Below are positions 32,925 to 40,561 of a DNA stretch of 42,967 bases, one piece after another. How positions within the stretch are numbered: position 1 is the first letter of the stretch; the number at the start of each line of letters is the position of its first letter. The stretch is taken from positions 1 through 42,967 of the forward strand of contig CAYUIQ010000044.1 of assembly GCA_964444795.1 (NCBI GenBank). Direction: 5' to 3'. This DNA comes from JABMRP01 sp964444795. Its GTDB lineage: Bacteria > Planctomycetota > Planctomycetia > Pirellulales > Thermoguttaceae. The notes below the pieces were generated by a model, which made no database searches, was not told the origin of the DNA, and saw only the letters and a program-made list of their open reading frames with translations. A program made the position numbers and the translations under genes.

Positions 32925-34718
32925 ATGAACCAGCAGAATGCAAGTCGACGGAAGCAGTCCCGTGCCGGTATCAGCGCGCGCAGCCTGATTCTCGTCTTGG
33001 TGGTGTTGGGCGTCGTTGCCGGAGCGTTCATCACCAAGGTCGTGATCGGTTCCCTGTCATCGCAGGCGAGCAAACCCAAGATGGTCAAGGTTCGGCGGGG
33101 GGCCTTCGCTCACGTCATCGTCGAACGCGGGACGATGGAGAGTTCGCAGAACACCGACGTGAAGTGCTTCGTCAAGGCGACCAAGGGGTTGGGGACGGCG
33201 ATCAAGGAACTCAAGGTCAAGGAGGGCGATCTGGTCGTGGAGGGCCAAGAGTTGGCCATACTGGAGACGGCGCCGCTGGAAGAAAGCGAAAAGCAACAAC
33301 AGATCGTCTGCAACAGCAGCGAGGCGTCGGTCGTCAAGGCCAAGAGCGTGCTGGAAACGGCCATTATTGCAAAGCAAGAGTACGAAGAGGGGACGTTCAA
33401 GGAGGAAGAGGGGAGGATTCTGCTGGAGATCCTGGTTGCCCAGGAGGACTTCGAACGCAGTCTCGACGTGGCCGATCACAGTGCCGAACTGTTCAAAAAG
33501 GGCTATATCAGTTCGGCGCAGTTGAAGGCCGATCAATTCGCCATTGAGCAGGCCACCGAAAAGTGGATCCTGGCCGAACTGAATCTGTCGGTCTTGCGCA
33601 ACTTCAAGAAGAAGAAACAGATCATTCAACTCGACGCGGATATCGACATCGCCAACGCCGCGTTCAAGTCGGAAGACAACAGCCACCAGATCGATAAAGA
33701 CCGACTGGCGGAAATCGTGGAGCAGAAGAAATTCTGCGTCATCAAGGCCCCCGAGTCCGGACAGGTTATCTTCGCCAATCGGGCCGATCACCGGGGTAAC
33801 AATGAAGTGGTCATCGAGGAAGGGACTGTCATCCGCGAAAATCAGGTGGTGTTCCGGTTGCCCGATCCCTCGCAGATGCAAGTCAACGCGAAGATCAACG
33901 AGTCGAAGATCGGCTTGCTGGAGGTCGGCCAGAAAGCCGTCGTCGAGTTTGAAGCCACCCGCGTGAAAGTCGACGGGGTCGTGATCAATGTCAACCAATA
34001 CGCCGAGCCCTCGAGCTTCTGGACGGGTGACGTCAAGGAATACGAAACGCTCATCAAGATCGATTCGGCCGGCATCATGAAGATTCCCGAGGACCAGCGG
34101 CCCCGTGCCGGCATGACCGCCCAAGTGCATATCCACGTCGAGCACGTCGACAACGTCCTGCAGGTGCCGGTGACCGCCGTCCTGGAGCATGGCAGCAAAC
34201 ATTACTGCGTCATCTGGGAAAACGATCAGGTGGCGAAGCGGCTGGTCACGATACGCTCGGCCAACGACACCGACGTCGTGATTGCCTCCGGGTTGGAAGA
34301 AGACGAAGAAGTGGTCCGCAACGCCGAAGCCCATCGCGACAAGCTGGGTCTGCCCGAGCTCGACGAGGAAGAAGCGAAGGCCGGGTCGGGGACTCAAGGC
34401 AAACCCGGGGAGAAGAAATCCGAGAAGGGCTCGGCTCGGGAAGGACCAGGGGGAGGTCCGGGAGGCGGCGGTGGGAGGCCCGATCCGGCGATGATCGCGG
34501 GGATGGTGTTTTCTAAACTCGACACCAACAGCGACGGCCGGCTCGACAAGGAGGAACAAAGCAAGGCTTCCGACCCACGGCTGGCTGAAGCCGATACCAA
34601 CGGCGACGGTGCCATCGACAAGGCCGAACTGACGGCATCGATCAAGAAGCGATTCGGAAGCGGAGGCGGTGGACCGGGATCGGGCGGCCAAGGGCGCGGG
34701 CCGGGAGGCGGCGGATGA
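32925..34718 (+). CDS. MacA/HlyD-family periplasmic adaptor with two C-terminal EF-hands
   Basis: 597 residues. One N-terminal membrane helix (~20-44, SLILVLVVLGVVAGAFITKV) is followed by an HlyD/MacA adaptor: biotinyl-lipoyl half-motifs (IKELKVKEGDLVVEGQELAI and KFCVIKAPESGQVIFANR), a long helical hairpin between them, and a beta-barrel/proximal domain with DGVVINVNQYAEPS and RPRAGMTAQVHIHVEHVDNV. After ~490 a Gly/Lys-rich spacer leads to two canonical EF-hands, DTNSDGRLDKEE (533-544) and DTNGDGAIDKAE (557-568), then a Gly-rich tail. Adaptors of this family normally lack EF-hands. It bridges the inner-membrane pump and the TolC-like duct. GGAAG lies 7 nt before the ATG. It overlaps the ATPase gene by 4 nt (ATGA). 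Confidence 0.9.
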   Translation: MNQQNASRRKQSRAGISARSLILVLVVLGVVAGAFITKVVIGSLSSQASKPKMVKVRRGAFAHVIVERGTMESSQNTDVKCFVKATKGLGTAIKELKVKEGDLVVEGQELAILETAPLEESEKQQQIVCNSSEASVVKAKSVLETAIIAKQEYEEGTFKEEEGRILLEILVAQEDFERSLDVADHSAELFKKGYISSAQLKADQFAIEQATEKWILAELNLSVLRNFKKKKQIIQLDADIDIANAAFKSEDNSHQIDKDRLAEIVEQKKFCVIKAPESGQVIFANRADHRGNNEVVIEEGTVIRENQVVFRLPDPSQMQVNAKINESKIGLLEVGQKAVVEFEATRVKVDGVVINVNQYAEPSSFWTGDVKEYETLIKIDSAGIMKIPEDQRPRAGMTAQVHIHVEHVDNVLQVPVTAVLEHGSKHYCVIWENDQVAKRLVTIRSANDTDVVIASGLEEDEEVVRNAEAHRDKLGLPELDEEEAKAGSGTQGKPGEKKSEKGSAREGPGGGPGGGGGRPDPAMIAGMVFSKLDTNSDGRLDKEEQSKASDPRLAEADTNGDGAIDKAELTASIKKRFGSGGGGPGSGGQGRGPGGGG

Positions 34719-35602
34719 CCCTGGCCGCGCGCGTCGAAAACTTGACCAAGGAGTACGTCCTGGGCGGTGAAACCGTCCGTGCGCTGCGAGACGTCAGCGT
34801 GGATATCCCGCTGGGCGATTTCGTTGCCGTCATGGGACCCTCCGGTTCGGGCAAGAGCACGCTGCTGAACCTGTTGGGTTGCCTCGACCGGCCCACCTCC
34901 GGGCGCATTTGGCTGGGAGACGAGGACGTGGCCCAACTCAGCGACGACCGGCTCTCCGAGCTGCGCGCCTCGCGCATCGGCTTTATCTTCCAATCGTACA
35001 ACCTCATTCCCCAACTGACGGTCGTCGAGAATATCGAGATTCCCCTGTACTACCAGGGAAAACTTGCCAAACAGGACCGCAACCGATGCCGCGAACTGGC
35101 CGATATGGTCGGTCTGGGCGACCGGCTGGCGCACCGGCCCACCCAGCTCTCCGGCGGACAGCAACAGCGCGTGGCCATTGCCCGAAGCCTCGTCAACGAT
35201 CCCTACTTCATCCTCGCCGACGAACCGACGGGCAACCTCGACTCGGTCACCACCGAGGAAATCCTCGGCATGCTTTCCCGGCTCAACGACGAAGGCCGCA
35301 CCATCATCATGGTGACCCACGAACCGGAAATCGGCCGGCGCACCAGGCGGGTCCTCTGGCTCAAGGACGGCATGATCCAATCCGACAAACGCTTGGACCA
35401 GAGCGACACCGGCGCGGACAACGATCCCGGCGACCCGGCGATGCAAGAGAAACGATCGGAAGCATCGGCGTTGACACTATCCGATAGCCTGGCGGTCCCC
35501 GCGACGGAGGACTGCTGGGAAATCGCCGACGACGCGGATCACGACCCCCAATCCCACGAAGACGACGATTACCAAGACGAGTACATCGAACTGGAAGATT
35601 GA
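34715..35602 (+). CDS. MacB/LolD-type ABC transporter ATPase
   Basis: 295 residues. Walker A is GPSGSGKSTLLNLLG with Lys47; the Q-loop region is GFIFQSYNLIPQLTVVENI; the signature is LSGGQQQRVAIARSL (145-159); Walker B is ILADEPTGNLD with Glu170; the H-loop is MVTHEPEIG. These are typical of the lipoprotein/macrolide (LolD, MacB, FtsE) ATPases. From ~228 an extra acidic tail of about 68 residues (ADNDPGDPAMQEKRSE, later EDDDYQDEYIELED) has no counterpart in the usual ~225-residue family. The ATPase is split from its permease, which is encoded 106 bp downstream; many MacB proteins are fused. The ATG overlaps the adaptor stop, so the two are co-translated. It powers the efflux or lipoprotein-moving pump at the inner face. 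Confidence 0.93.
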   Translation: MTLAARVENLTKEYVLGGETVRALRDVSVDIPLGDFVAVMGPSGSGKSTLLNLLGCLDRPTSGRIWLGDEDVAQLSDDRLSELRASRIGFIFQSYNLIPQLTVVENIEIPLYYQGKLAKQDRNRCRELADMVGLGDRLAHRPTQLSGGQQQRVAIARSLVNDPYFILADEPTGNLDSVTTEEILGMLSRLNDEGRTIIMVTHEPEIGRRTRRVLWLKDGMIQSDKRLDQSDTGADNDPGDPAMQEKRSEASALTLSDSLAVPATEDCWEIADDADHDPQSHEDDDYQDEYIELED

Positions 35603-35604
35603 TC

Positions 35605-35681
35605 GCGAAAAAGGTGTCAGGGACCTTTTATGCGAAGCACCCTACGAGCCATTCCGGCAAGAGGTTCCTGACACCTTTTTT
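35605..35681. repeat. Palindromic repeat with GGTGTCAGG core
   Basis: AAAAAGGTGTCAGGGACC (in 35605-35629) and the inverted copy AGGTTCCTGACACCTTTTTT (35662-35681) flank a 32-nt loop. Each arm is itself partly palindromic (AAAGGT...ACCTTT). It starts 3 nt after the ATPase stop, and its T tract could also help termination. Inverted GGTGTCAGG motifs of this kind occur as dispersed REP-like repeats in several bacterial phyla. Confidence 0.7.
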
Positions 35682-35707
35682 GCCTCGCTTGCCTCCCACA
35701 TCCGCCC

Positions 35708-37045
35708 ATGAATTTCCTCTGGTTTCGCACCTGGCAGATCGGTACAAAGAGCCTCTTGCTGCACCCGTTGCGCTCGCTGCTGACGGTGCTGGGCATCTTG
35801 GTCGGCGTGGCCAGCGTGATCTGGCTGCTGGCCATTGCCGAGGGGATCAGCCGGGAAGCGCAGAAACAGATCGAAGGTCTCGGGGCCGACAACATCATCA
35901 TCCGCTCGGTCAAACCGCCCGCCCAAGTCCAGGCCAAACGGCAGGGCGTGCTCGCTTACGGACTCACCCGGGCCGACTACCGGCGGATCACGTCGATCCC
36001 CGAGATCCGCCGGGCGCTGCCCATCCGCGAGATCCGCTACACGTTCACCGTCGCCCATCGGGGACTCGAAGGCCGCCTGGTCGGCTGTACGCCCGAGTAC
36101 GCCGAAGTCAACCAACTCACGGTCCAGAGTGGCCGGTTTCTCTCCGACGCCGACTGCCGCCAGCGCAAGTCGTACTGCGTGCTGGCCTCCGAGGTGGCCC
36201 GAACCTTGTTCCAACTGGAAAGTCCCCTGGGGAAATCGGTTCGCGTGGCGCGAGACTACTACGAGGTGGTCGGCGTGATGAAGCCTCGGGCGTCGACGGC
36301 CGGCGTCGGCGGCTCGTTCGCCGCCCAGGATTTTCACGAAGACATCTACATCCCCTACGAAACGGTTCGCGTGCGGATCGGCGACTCGGTTACCACGCGC
36401 ACCAGCGGATCGTTCAGCCGTACCGATATCGAGTTGAACCAAATTACGCTGCGCATCGACGGAACGGGTAAGGAGTTGGAAGCCAACGTGCGCGAGACGG
36501 CCGCCCTGGCCGAACAGTTGCTGAAGAAATACCATCCGGACCGCGACTACTCGATTGCCATCCCCCTGGATCTCCTGGAACGGGCCAAAACCACACGGCT
36601 GATGTTCATCGTGTTCATGGGATTGATCGCCGCGATCTCGCTGTTGGTGGGCGGGATCGGCATCATGAACATCATGCTGGCCACCGTGACCGAGCGAACC
36701 CGCGAAATCGGCATCCGCCGCGCTTTGGGCGCCAAACAGAGCGACATCACGCGGCAGTTCCTCACCGAAACGGTCGTCCTGTCGACCGTCGGCGGCATCG
36801 CCGGAATCTTGGCCGGGTTGCCTTGCGGGCCGGTGTTCAGCCAGTTCCGCGAGTGGCTCGCTGCCGTGATGCCCGAGGCAATGGAACAACTGCCGCCGGA
36901 AATCCGCTCCCTCGACCCCATCGTCGTCCCCTGGTCGATTCCCGCGGCCTTCGGTATTTCGGTGGCCGTGGGCATCATCTTCGGCCTCTACCCCGCCATA
37001 CGCGCCGCTGCCCTCGACCCGATCGAAGCCCTGCGGCACGAGTAG
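35708..37045 (+). CDS. MacB/FtsX-type ABC transporter permease
   Basis: 445 residues with the standard MacB permease layout. A short N-terminus and first membrane helix (LLTVLGILVGVASVIWLLAI) are followed by a periplasmic MacB core domain (~50-280, including QKQIEGLGADNIIIRS and TVAHRGLEGRLVGCTPEY). The FtsX domain then has three helices: FIVFMGLIAAISLLVGGIGI, the coupling segment TERTREIGIRRALGAK, TVGGIAGILAGLPCGP-like STVGGIAGILAGL, and the last helix AAFGISVAVGIIFGLYPAIR. It ends AAALDPIEALRHE, the classic family C-terminus. It forms the inner-membrane part of the pump with the ATPase gene upstream. The palindrome at 35605-35681 lies between the two genes. No strong Shine-Dalgarno sequence was seen before the ATG at 35708. 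Confidence 0.92.
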   Translation: MNFLWFRTWQIGTKSLLLHPLRSLLTVLGILVGVASVIWLLAIAEGISREAQKQIEGLGADNIIIRSVKPPAQVQAKRQGVLAYGLTRADYRRITSIPEIRRALPIREIRYTFTVAHRGLEGRLVGCTPEYAEVNQLTVQSGRFLSDADCRQRKSYCVLASEVARTLFQLESPLGKSVRVARDYYEVVGVMKPRASTAGVGGSFAAQDFHEDIYIPYETVRVRIGDSVTTRTSGSFSRTDIELNQITLRIDGTGKELEANVRETAALAEQLLKKYHPDRDYSIAIPLDLLERAKTTRLMFIVFMGLIAAISLLVGGIGIMNIMLATVTERTREIGIRRALGAKQSDITRQFLTETVVLSTVGGIAGILAGLPCGPVFSQFREWLAAVMPEAMEQLPPEIRSLDPIVVPWSIPAAFGISVAVGIIFGLYPAIRAAALDPIEALRHE

Positions 37046-37136
37046 AGTGGCCGCGGGCGGGCGAAAAACGTGCCCTTGGTGTCGGGCCTCTTTCCTTGCC
37101 CGCATCATCCGGTTCGGCCCCGGTCTTTGAACGCGG

Positions 37137-37188
37137 AAAAAAAGGACAGGCTTCATCGCACAAAGGTATCCAGAAGCCGGCCGTCCTT
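37137..37188 (-). terminator. Intrinsic terminator after the small unknown gene
   Basis: Read on the minus strand, AAGGAC and GGCTTC (37188-37170) pair with GAAGCC and GTCCTT (37154-37142) with a small asymmetric bulge, and seven T residues follow (37143-37137). It lies 37 nt beyond the stop at 37226 and could also stop leftover transcripts from the convergent efflux operon. Confidence 0.75.
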
Positions 37189-37225
37189 ATCGTCGGTGAC
37201 ACGCCGCGCCACCGCCACTCGGCGC

Positions 37226-37582
37226 TCACGATCCCGGTGCCTGAGTCACTTTCCAATCCCAGTCCAAATAGGGAGCCTGTTTCAAGCCGGGGGAGCCTCG
37301 ATAGACCCACGCCACGCCTTCGTCGCCTCGCTGCATCGGATACTGCTTGACTCGCTTGCAGGTGGCCACCAGTCCCTTCTCGTCTTTGGCGCTCTCATCT
37401 TCCTCATAGAAATAGATTGTGCGGTATCTCTTGTCATACACCCAGGTCCCCTCGCCGCGGGTGCCCAGCTTCTCGGGGGAGATCAGCATGCTCCAGGTAT
37501 CCGACCACCAACCATCGTCGAGCTTGACCAAGGCAAACGACTTCGCCCGACGTCTCACCAAGATCTTCAACACGTGGATCAT
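37226..37582 (-). CDS. Small hypothetical protein
   Basis: 118 residues, MIHVLKILVRRRAKSFALVK at the start, with no signal peptide or membrane helix. It is rich in aromatic residues (WWSDTWSMLISPEKLG, GTWVYDKRYRTIYFYEE, YLDWDWKVTQ) and looks like a compact beta-rich domain. I do not recognise a family. The start at 37582 is supported by GGAGG 9 nt upstream. The frame is open 42 codons further, but that stretch is Arg/Ser-rich and unlikely to be translated. A candidate promoter (37657-37685) and a terminator (37137-37188) make it a self-contained unit, which supports a real gene. Confidence 0.7.
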   Translation of the reverse strand: MIHVLKILVRRRAKSFALVKLDDGWWSDTWSMLISPEKLGTRGEGTWVYDKRYRTIYFYEEDESAKDEKGLVATCKRVKQYPMQRGDEGVAWVYRGSPGLKQAPYLDWDWKVTQAPGS

Positions 37583-37656
37583 CGTGCAATTCCTCCAATG
37601 GAACTTAGAGTAACGACAAGATCGGACCCGAATGTCACCGCCGCGCGACCTCCTTG

Positions 37657-37685
37657 AGTCTACGCTGCGCGGGCCAGGGCGACAA
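37657..37685 (-). promoter_or_regulatory. Candidate promoter for the small hypothetical gene
   Basis: On the minus strand: TTGTCG (37685-37680), a 17-nt spacer, TAGACT (37662-37657). Each box matches 4 of 6 consensus bases. Confidence 0.4.
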
Positions 37686-37832
37686 GACGTGGCCGCCAAC
37701 CATAACACCCGAGACGGTCGGTAATCCGATGTTTCGCGGGCTGTCGGCGGGGAACAAGGTCATTGGGAGAATTCGGGGAAGTACGGGTTCCTCTCCGCTG
37801 TTTCCACCAGCATGAGCGGGACCAGAGAAGAT

Positions 37833-39020
37833 TCAATCTCTTATGCCCGGCCGAAGTCCGCGCAGAGCGGCCAGCAGCGATTCGATCATCGCGGTCGTAT
37901 GGCCGCGGGTGAGGCTGATGCGCAGGCACGATTGACCCTCGGGCACCGTCGGTGGGCGGATCGCCGGCACGAAGAAACCGCGCTGGCGTAGTGCCGCCGA
38001 TAGTTCGCTTGCCCGCTCGGGTTGGCCGAGCAGAATCGGTATGATCTGGCTCGTCGATGGGCCGATGTCCCATCCGGCTGATGTAAGATCGCGACGAAGC
38101 TGCTCGGCGGTCGCCAGCAATTGGCTTCGCTGAACCGGTTCTTCGTCGACGATGTCCAACGCGGCGATAGCGGCGGCGGCCGTGGCAGCGGGAAAGGCGG
38201 TCGAAAAAACGTACGGCCGGGCACGATGGACCAGCCACTCGATTAGCATGCGGCTGCCGGCGACGAATCCGCCCACGCTGCCCAGTGCCTTGCTCAACGT
38301 TCCCGTGCGAACGTGGACCGAATCCTCCACGCCCAGATGCTCCGCCGTGCCGCGACCTTGGCGGCCAAACACGCCCGTGGCGTGGGCTTCGTCGACCATC
38401 AGCATGGCGTCGTAGCGCCGGGCTAAGTCAGCCAGTTCGACCAGCGGCGCCAGATCACCGTCCATACTGAAGAGCCCGTCGGTGACGATCAACCGGCGGC
38501 GGTACTTGCCCGCGCGGCGCAACAGGGCTTCGACCCGGCTGCAATCGGTGTGGGGATACACACGCGTGTCGGCTCGCGACAGCCGGCAACCGTCGAGCAG
38601 ACTGGCGTGGTTCTTCCGATCGGCCAAGACGACGTCGCCGGGACCGACCAGCGCGGCCACCGTGCCGGTGTTGGCGGCAAATCCAGAGGGAAAAACCAAC
38701 GCCGCTTCGGTCCCCTCGAACCGGGCCAACCGCCGTTCGAGTTGCTCGTGGAGATCGGCGTATCCACAGATCAACGGGCTGGCGCCGCTTCCCCAGCCGT
38801 GGGTTCCGGCGGCTTCGGCGGCGGCGGCCGAAAGTCGGACATCGGCGGCCAGGGCCAGATAGTCGTTCGAGGCGAAGTTGACCAGCGGCCGGCCGTCGAT
38901 TTCTGTCTGCCCAGCCACCGGCCCGCCGCGCAAGGCTCGCCGTCGCGCCAAGCCGGCCGATCGCAAGGCGTCCAACTCCCCTTCAATCCAGGCCAGCGGG
39001 TCATGGCCCGAGGAATGCAT
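37833..39020 (-). CDS. bioF: 8-amino-7-oxononanoate synthase-like PLP enzyme (BioF family)
   Basis: 395 residues, the usual length of alpha-oxoamine synthases. The PLP-binding lysine is Lys244 in GTLSKALGSVGGF; Asp210 and His213 lie in VDEAHATGVFG, and His138 in RKNHASLLDG stacks on the cofactor in this family. NFASNDYLALA near residue 48 and GSGASPLICGY are also standard. BioF condenses pimeloyl-ACP (or -CoA) with L-alanine to make the biotin precursor KAPA; the close relatives Kbl (threonine breakdown) and HemA/SPT use other acyl-CoA substrates, and the sequence fits BioF best because of the RxxPY-like RARPYVFSTAFPA segment. No other biotin gene is in the window. The ATG at 39020 follows a G-rich stretch (GGGGGA, 8 nt). 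Divergent from the sigma-factor operon. Confidence 0.85.
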   Translation of the reverse strand: MHSSGHDPLAWIEGELDALRSAGLARRRALRGGPVAGQTEIDGRPLVNFASNDYLALAADVRLSAAAAEAAGTHGWGSGASPLICGYADLHEQLERRLARFEGTEAALVFPSGFAANTGTVAALVGPGDVVLADRKNHASLLDGCRLSRADTRVYPHTDCSRVEALLRRAGKYRRRLIVTDGLFSMDGDLAPLVELADLARRYDAMLMVDEAHATGVFGRQGRGTAEHLGVEDSVHVRTGTLSKALGSVGGFVAGSRMLIEWLVHRARPYVFSTAFPAATAAAAIAALDIVDEEPVQRSQLLATAEQLRRDLTSAGWDIGPSTSQIIPILLGQPERASELSAALRQRGFFVPAIRPPTVPEGQSCLRISLTRGHTTAMIESLLAALRGLRPGIRD

Positions 39021-39191
39021 TGCCTTGTTCCCCCGAAATGTGCTATGGATAGATGGGTCGTGGATCGATTCGATTGTGCGGCGCGACCTGATTGTAGAGC
39101 CGATCCGTATGGGGATCTACCGTTGCACTTTCTCGCGATTGACACAATCGGCCGCAAGACCTCGGCTCCAGCGGAAACTAACCTAATAGTC

Positions 39192-39764
39192 ATGCGACAA
39201 CCCACGCCCGGCACCCAATACGCGGATAGTCCGAGTCCGAACATCGATTGGCAGGCCGCCTTGGCCGAGCACGACCGGTGGCTTCGTACGGTGATATACG
39301 CCCGGGTGGGGGAGCCGCAAGCCGTTGACGAGGTTGTCCAGGAGGTCGCCCTGGCGGCACTGGATCAGAAGGCTCCGCTGCGGGATCCCGGAAAAATCGC
39401 GCCCTGGTTATACCGGCTGGCCGTATTGCAGTCGTTGCTGTACCGCCGCAAGCAGGGTCGGCAGCGAAATCTGACCAACCGGTATGCCGAGCGGGTCCGG
39501 CCGACCAACAGCGCCGACACCGTCGATCCGCTCGCCTGGCTATTGGCCGACGAGCGGCAGCAGTTGATCCGCGTGGCGATGGCCCGGCTGTCCAGACGGG
39601 AATCCGAAATCCTGATGCTAAAGTACACCGAGGACTGGAGTTACCGACAAATCGCCGATCGTTTGGGAATCAGCGCCAGTGCCGTGGAGTCGCGATTGCA
39701 CCGGGCTCGTCGGCGGCTGCGAAGCGAACTGGCCGCGTTGGACGTGATCGAGGTGGTCCGATGA
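39192..39764 (+). CDS. ECF-type RNA polymerase sigma factor (second)
   Basis: 190 residues from the ATG at 39192. Region 2: WLRTVIYARVGEPQAVDEVV, QEVALAALDQKAPLRDPGKI and APWLYRLAVLQSLLYRRKQG. Region 4: MARLSRRESEILMLKYTEDW, then YRQIADRLGISASAVESRLH, a clear helix-turn-helix, ending RARRRLRSELAALDVIEVVR. Regions 1 and 3 are absent. The open frame extends far upstream across the bioF antisense strand, so the start is placed where the family begins; no Shine-Dalgarno sequence is visible. The stop overlaps the next gene as ATGA, the usual arrangement for a sigma factor and its membrane anti-sigma partner. It is not similar beyond family level to the ECF factor at 17959. Confidence 0.9.
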   Translation: MRQPTPGTQYADSPSPNIDWQAALAEHDRWLRTVIYARVGEPQAVDEVVQEVALAALDQKAPLRDPGKIAPWLYRLAVLQSLLYRRKQGRQRNLTNRYAERVRPTNSADTVDPLAWLLADERQQLIRVAMARLSRRESEILMLKYTEDWSYRQIADRLGISASAVESRLHRARRRLRSELAALDVIEVVR

Positions 39765-40483
39765 ATTCGAATACCGATATTCGCCAAGATGACCAGCACG
39801 TGCTCGACCTGTTGGTCGACGACGAACTCGACGCCGAGCGTCGTCGCGAGTTGCTCGGCCGGCTCGACCGCGATCCCGACGGATGGCGACGTTGTGCGCT
39901 GGCGTTTCTGGAAGCGCAGAGCTGGCGTCGGGCGATACCTGCTCTTTCGGGTGGGGAAATCGACCGCACAGCAACCACCCAACCCGAGACACCACGTCGG
40001 CCGCTCGGCCTCAACCGCCGTACCGTATTGGCCATGGCGGCCAGCTTCCTCGTAGCCTTGGCATTGGGCGTGACGATCCGGGAGATTTGGAATCGGGATA
40101 TACCCCCGGGGAGGTATTCGACGCAAACGGCGTCGGAACAGGCCGAGCCCGATCGCCCGACGGACAAAAGGCCCTCAGTGCCCGAATCGTCCGAGGTGCC
40201 GCAGGACCAATGGCGGTGGGTCGAGGTGTCGGTGCCGACCTCGCCCGGCTCGGCGGAGGGGCCGATCCGGCTGCCTGCGGTAGCCAGTGATCGCATCGAC
40301 AACGCCTGGTTGAATGCCCAACCCGCGCCGGTCCCCCCGGACGTGCTCCAGGCGTTTCGGCGTACCGGACACGAAGTGCGGCAGTCTCGCCAACTGCTCC
40401 CCTTCCGCATGAAAGACGGCCAACAGTTGGTCGTGCCGGTAGATCAAGTCGAGGTGCAATACGTGGGCAATCCGTCGTACTGA
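39761..40483 (+). CDS. Membrane anti-sigma factor
   Basis: 240 residues. The N-terminal cytoplasmic part (~1-65, VLDLLVDDELDAERRRELLG) resembles an anti-sigma domain with the helical LxDxELxxxxRxxL pattern but lacks the HxxxCxxC zinc ligands. One membrane helix lies at ~86-104 (RTVLAMAASFLVALALGVTI). The outer part (~105-240) is Pro/Ser-rich, then more ordered (QWRWVEVSVPTSPGSAEGP, ending VPVDQVEVQYVGNPSY). It would hold the sigma factor encoded directly upstream at the membrane and release it on an envelope signal. The overlap with the sigma gene (4 nt) supports this pairing. Confidence in the exact role is moderate because the family signature is degenerate. Confidence 0.8.
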   Translation: MNSNTDIRQDDQHVLDLLVDDELDAERRRELLGRLDRDPDGWRRCALAFLEAQSWRRAIPALSGGEIDRTATTQPETPRRPLGLNRRTVLAMAASFLVALALGVTIREIWNRDIPPGRYSTQTASEQAEPDRPTDKRPSVPESSEVPQDQWRWVEVSVPTSPGSAEGPIRLPAVASDRIDNAWLNAQPAPVPPDVLQAFRRTGHEVRQSRQLLPFRMKDGQQLVVPVDQVEVQYVGNPSY

Positions 40484-40506
40484 GATTTACGCCGTGCGAC
40501 CCTGAT

Positions 40507-40545
40507 ACAGTTTCCCCCCAAAAGCACAGTTTCCCCCCAACAAGC
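40507..40545 (+). repeat. Tandem 19/20-bp direct repeat before the PDZ gene
   Basis: ACAGTTTCCCCCCAAAAGC (40507-40525) is followed directly by ACAGTTTCCCCCCAACAAGC (40526-40545). It sits between the anti-sigma stop and the Shine-Dalgarno sequence of the next gene. It may be an operator, a slippage duplication, or neither. Confidence 0.6.
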
Positions 40546-40561
40546 ACGAGAGGAGAAGGAC

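Noticed and set aside
33057..34691. Long open frame on the minus strand (544 codons) opposite the adaptor gene
   Set aside because: It is antisense to a clear HlyD-type gene with its own ribosome site and domains. The product has no family features. Long antisense frames are common at this GC content.
35642..37156. 504-codon minus-strand frame opposite the MacB-like permease
   Set aside because: Antisense to a clear FtsX/MacB gene; its His/Asp/Gly-rich composition is typical of a shadow frame.
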